5,615 nt of DNA from Pseudomonadota bacterium (GTDB taxonomy: Bacteria; Pseudomonadota; Gammaproteobacteria; Halothiobacillales; Halothiobacillaceae): NCBI GenBank assembly GCA_021795795.1, contig JAJYPA010000533.1:1-5615 (forward strand). Reading direction: 5' to 3'. The number at the start of each line of letters is the position of its first letter. The stretch's first letter is position 1. The translations under genes were made by a program, and so were the position numbers. Positions 5,210 to 5,615 of this stretch are shown in pieces. Below the pieces are notes generated by a model. It was given only the letters and a program-made list of their open reading frames with translations. It had not been told where the DNA came from and searched no databases.

Positions 5210-5615
5210 ATGGCGATGAATCGTGTGCAGTTTCAGAAAGGGTTGTCTCTCCCCGAATTCATACAGCGTTTTGGCACGGAAGAGCAGTGCGCTGCGGCAC
5301 TGGAAACGGCCCGCTGGCTGGACGGATTTCATTGCCCCCAGTGCGACGGTACCCAGCATTCTGTTCTGAAAAGCGGTTCGCGCAAGACGTTTCAGTGCAG
5401 CCATTGTCGTCATCAGACTTCCCTGATTGCCGGAACACTCTTTCAAGGTACCCGCTTGCCCCTGACTACTTGGTTTCTGGCACTTTATCTGATCAGCCAG
5501 TCCAAAACGGGACTGTCCGCACTGGCGCTGAAGCGCCAACTGGGCGTCAGCTATCCCACGGCCTGGCGCATCCATCACAAACTCATGCAGTCCATGCTGG
5601 AGCGGGAGGCTCTCT
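5210..5615 (+). CDS. IS1595-family transposase, N-terminal part (cut by window edge)
   Basis: The frame starts at ATG 5210 and runs off the right edge, giving 135 complete residues. The N-terminus (VQFQKGLSLPEF, then GTEEQC and an AARW-like ARW) is typical of IS1595-family transposases. A zinc ribbon follows with two pairs of cysteines, C42-P-Q-C45 and C63-S-H-C66. After it come the A-G-T-L-F-Q-G-T-R-L-P-L-x-x-W segment and a helix-turn-helix-like stretch (LALKRQLGVSYPTAWRIHHKL) that probably binds the element ends. The DDE-like catalytic domain would lie beyond the window, so I cannot say whether the enzyme is intact. An extended -10 promoter and a good ribosome-binding site are in place. 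The gene reads away from the integrase and marks the right side of the mosaic. Confidence 0.88.
   Translation, partial: MAMNRVQFQKGLSLPEFIQRFGTEEQCAAALETARWLDGFHCPQCDGTQHSVLKSGSRKTFQCSHCRHQTSLIAGTLFQGTRLPLTTWFLALYLISQSKTGLSALALKRQLGVSYPTAWRIHHKLMQSMLEREAL
5210..5615 (+). mobile_element. IS1595-type insertion sequence, left part only
   Basis: The transposase marks an insertion sequence whose left end must lie somewhere in 4933-5170 and whose right end is outside the window. The terminal repeat and target duplication cannot be defined from one end, so only the coding part is marked. Confidence 0.6.

Noticed and set aside
5087..5578. 163-codon minus-strand ORF opposite the transposase
   Set aside because: It is antisense to a clear IS1595-type transposase with zinc-ribbon motifs, promoter and ribosome-binding site.
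1..5615. CRISPR array, tRNA or rRNA gene
   Set aside because: I saw no regularly spaced repeats, no tRNA-like cloverleaf ending in CCA, and no rRNA-like sequence on either strand.

Overview
The window looks like an accessory island in a moderately GC-rich proteobacterium. It holds the tail of a P-loop kinase/zeta-toxin-like gene, a three-gene anti-phage operon, a tyrosine recombinase and the front of an IS1595-type transposase. The host cannot be fixed from the sequence. The integrase block (about 3865-4920) and the region to its right are visibly richer in A+T than the defence operon, which fits a mosaic assembled by transfer.

Layout. 2-247 (+) is the C-terminus of an ATPase/kinase that resembles zeta toxins. 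248-825 has no convincing protein gene. It does contain a leftward unit with a promoter (715-744), two stem-loops and a strong intrinsic terminator ending in seven U (644-678), which together could encode an RNA of about 65 nt. 826-2073 (+) is a CD-NTase (cGAS/DncV-like nucleotidyltransferase). 2073-2549 (+) is a stand-alone E2-like conjugating protein. 2546-3535 (+) is a patatin-like phospholipase. 3536-3864 is mostly non-coding. 3865-4920 (-) is a tyrosine recombinase, with a 27-codon overlapping small ORF at its end (3795-3878). 4921-5209 holds the divergent upstream regions of the integrase and the transposase. 5210 to the window edge (+) is the N-terminal part of an IS1595-family transposase.

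How the genes work together. The central three genes overlap by 1 and 4 bases (TAATG and ATGA), so they form one translationally coupled operon. The set matches a short type II (E2-only) CBASS defence system. The CD-NTase makes a cyclic oligonucleotide after phage infection. The E2-like protein is thought to modify or prime the CD-NTase through its C-terminal tail without an E1 partner. The nucleotide then activates the phospholipase, which degrades the membrane and kills the infected cell. No E1 (ThiF-like) or JAB peptidase (Cap3) gene is present in the window. The less expected elements are the leftward sRNA-like unit just upstream of the operon, with its promoter abutting a candidate CBASS -10 box, and a CD-NTase tail that carries three residues beyond a Phe-Phe-Gly motif.
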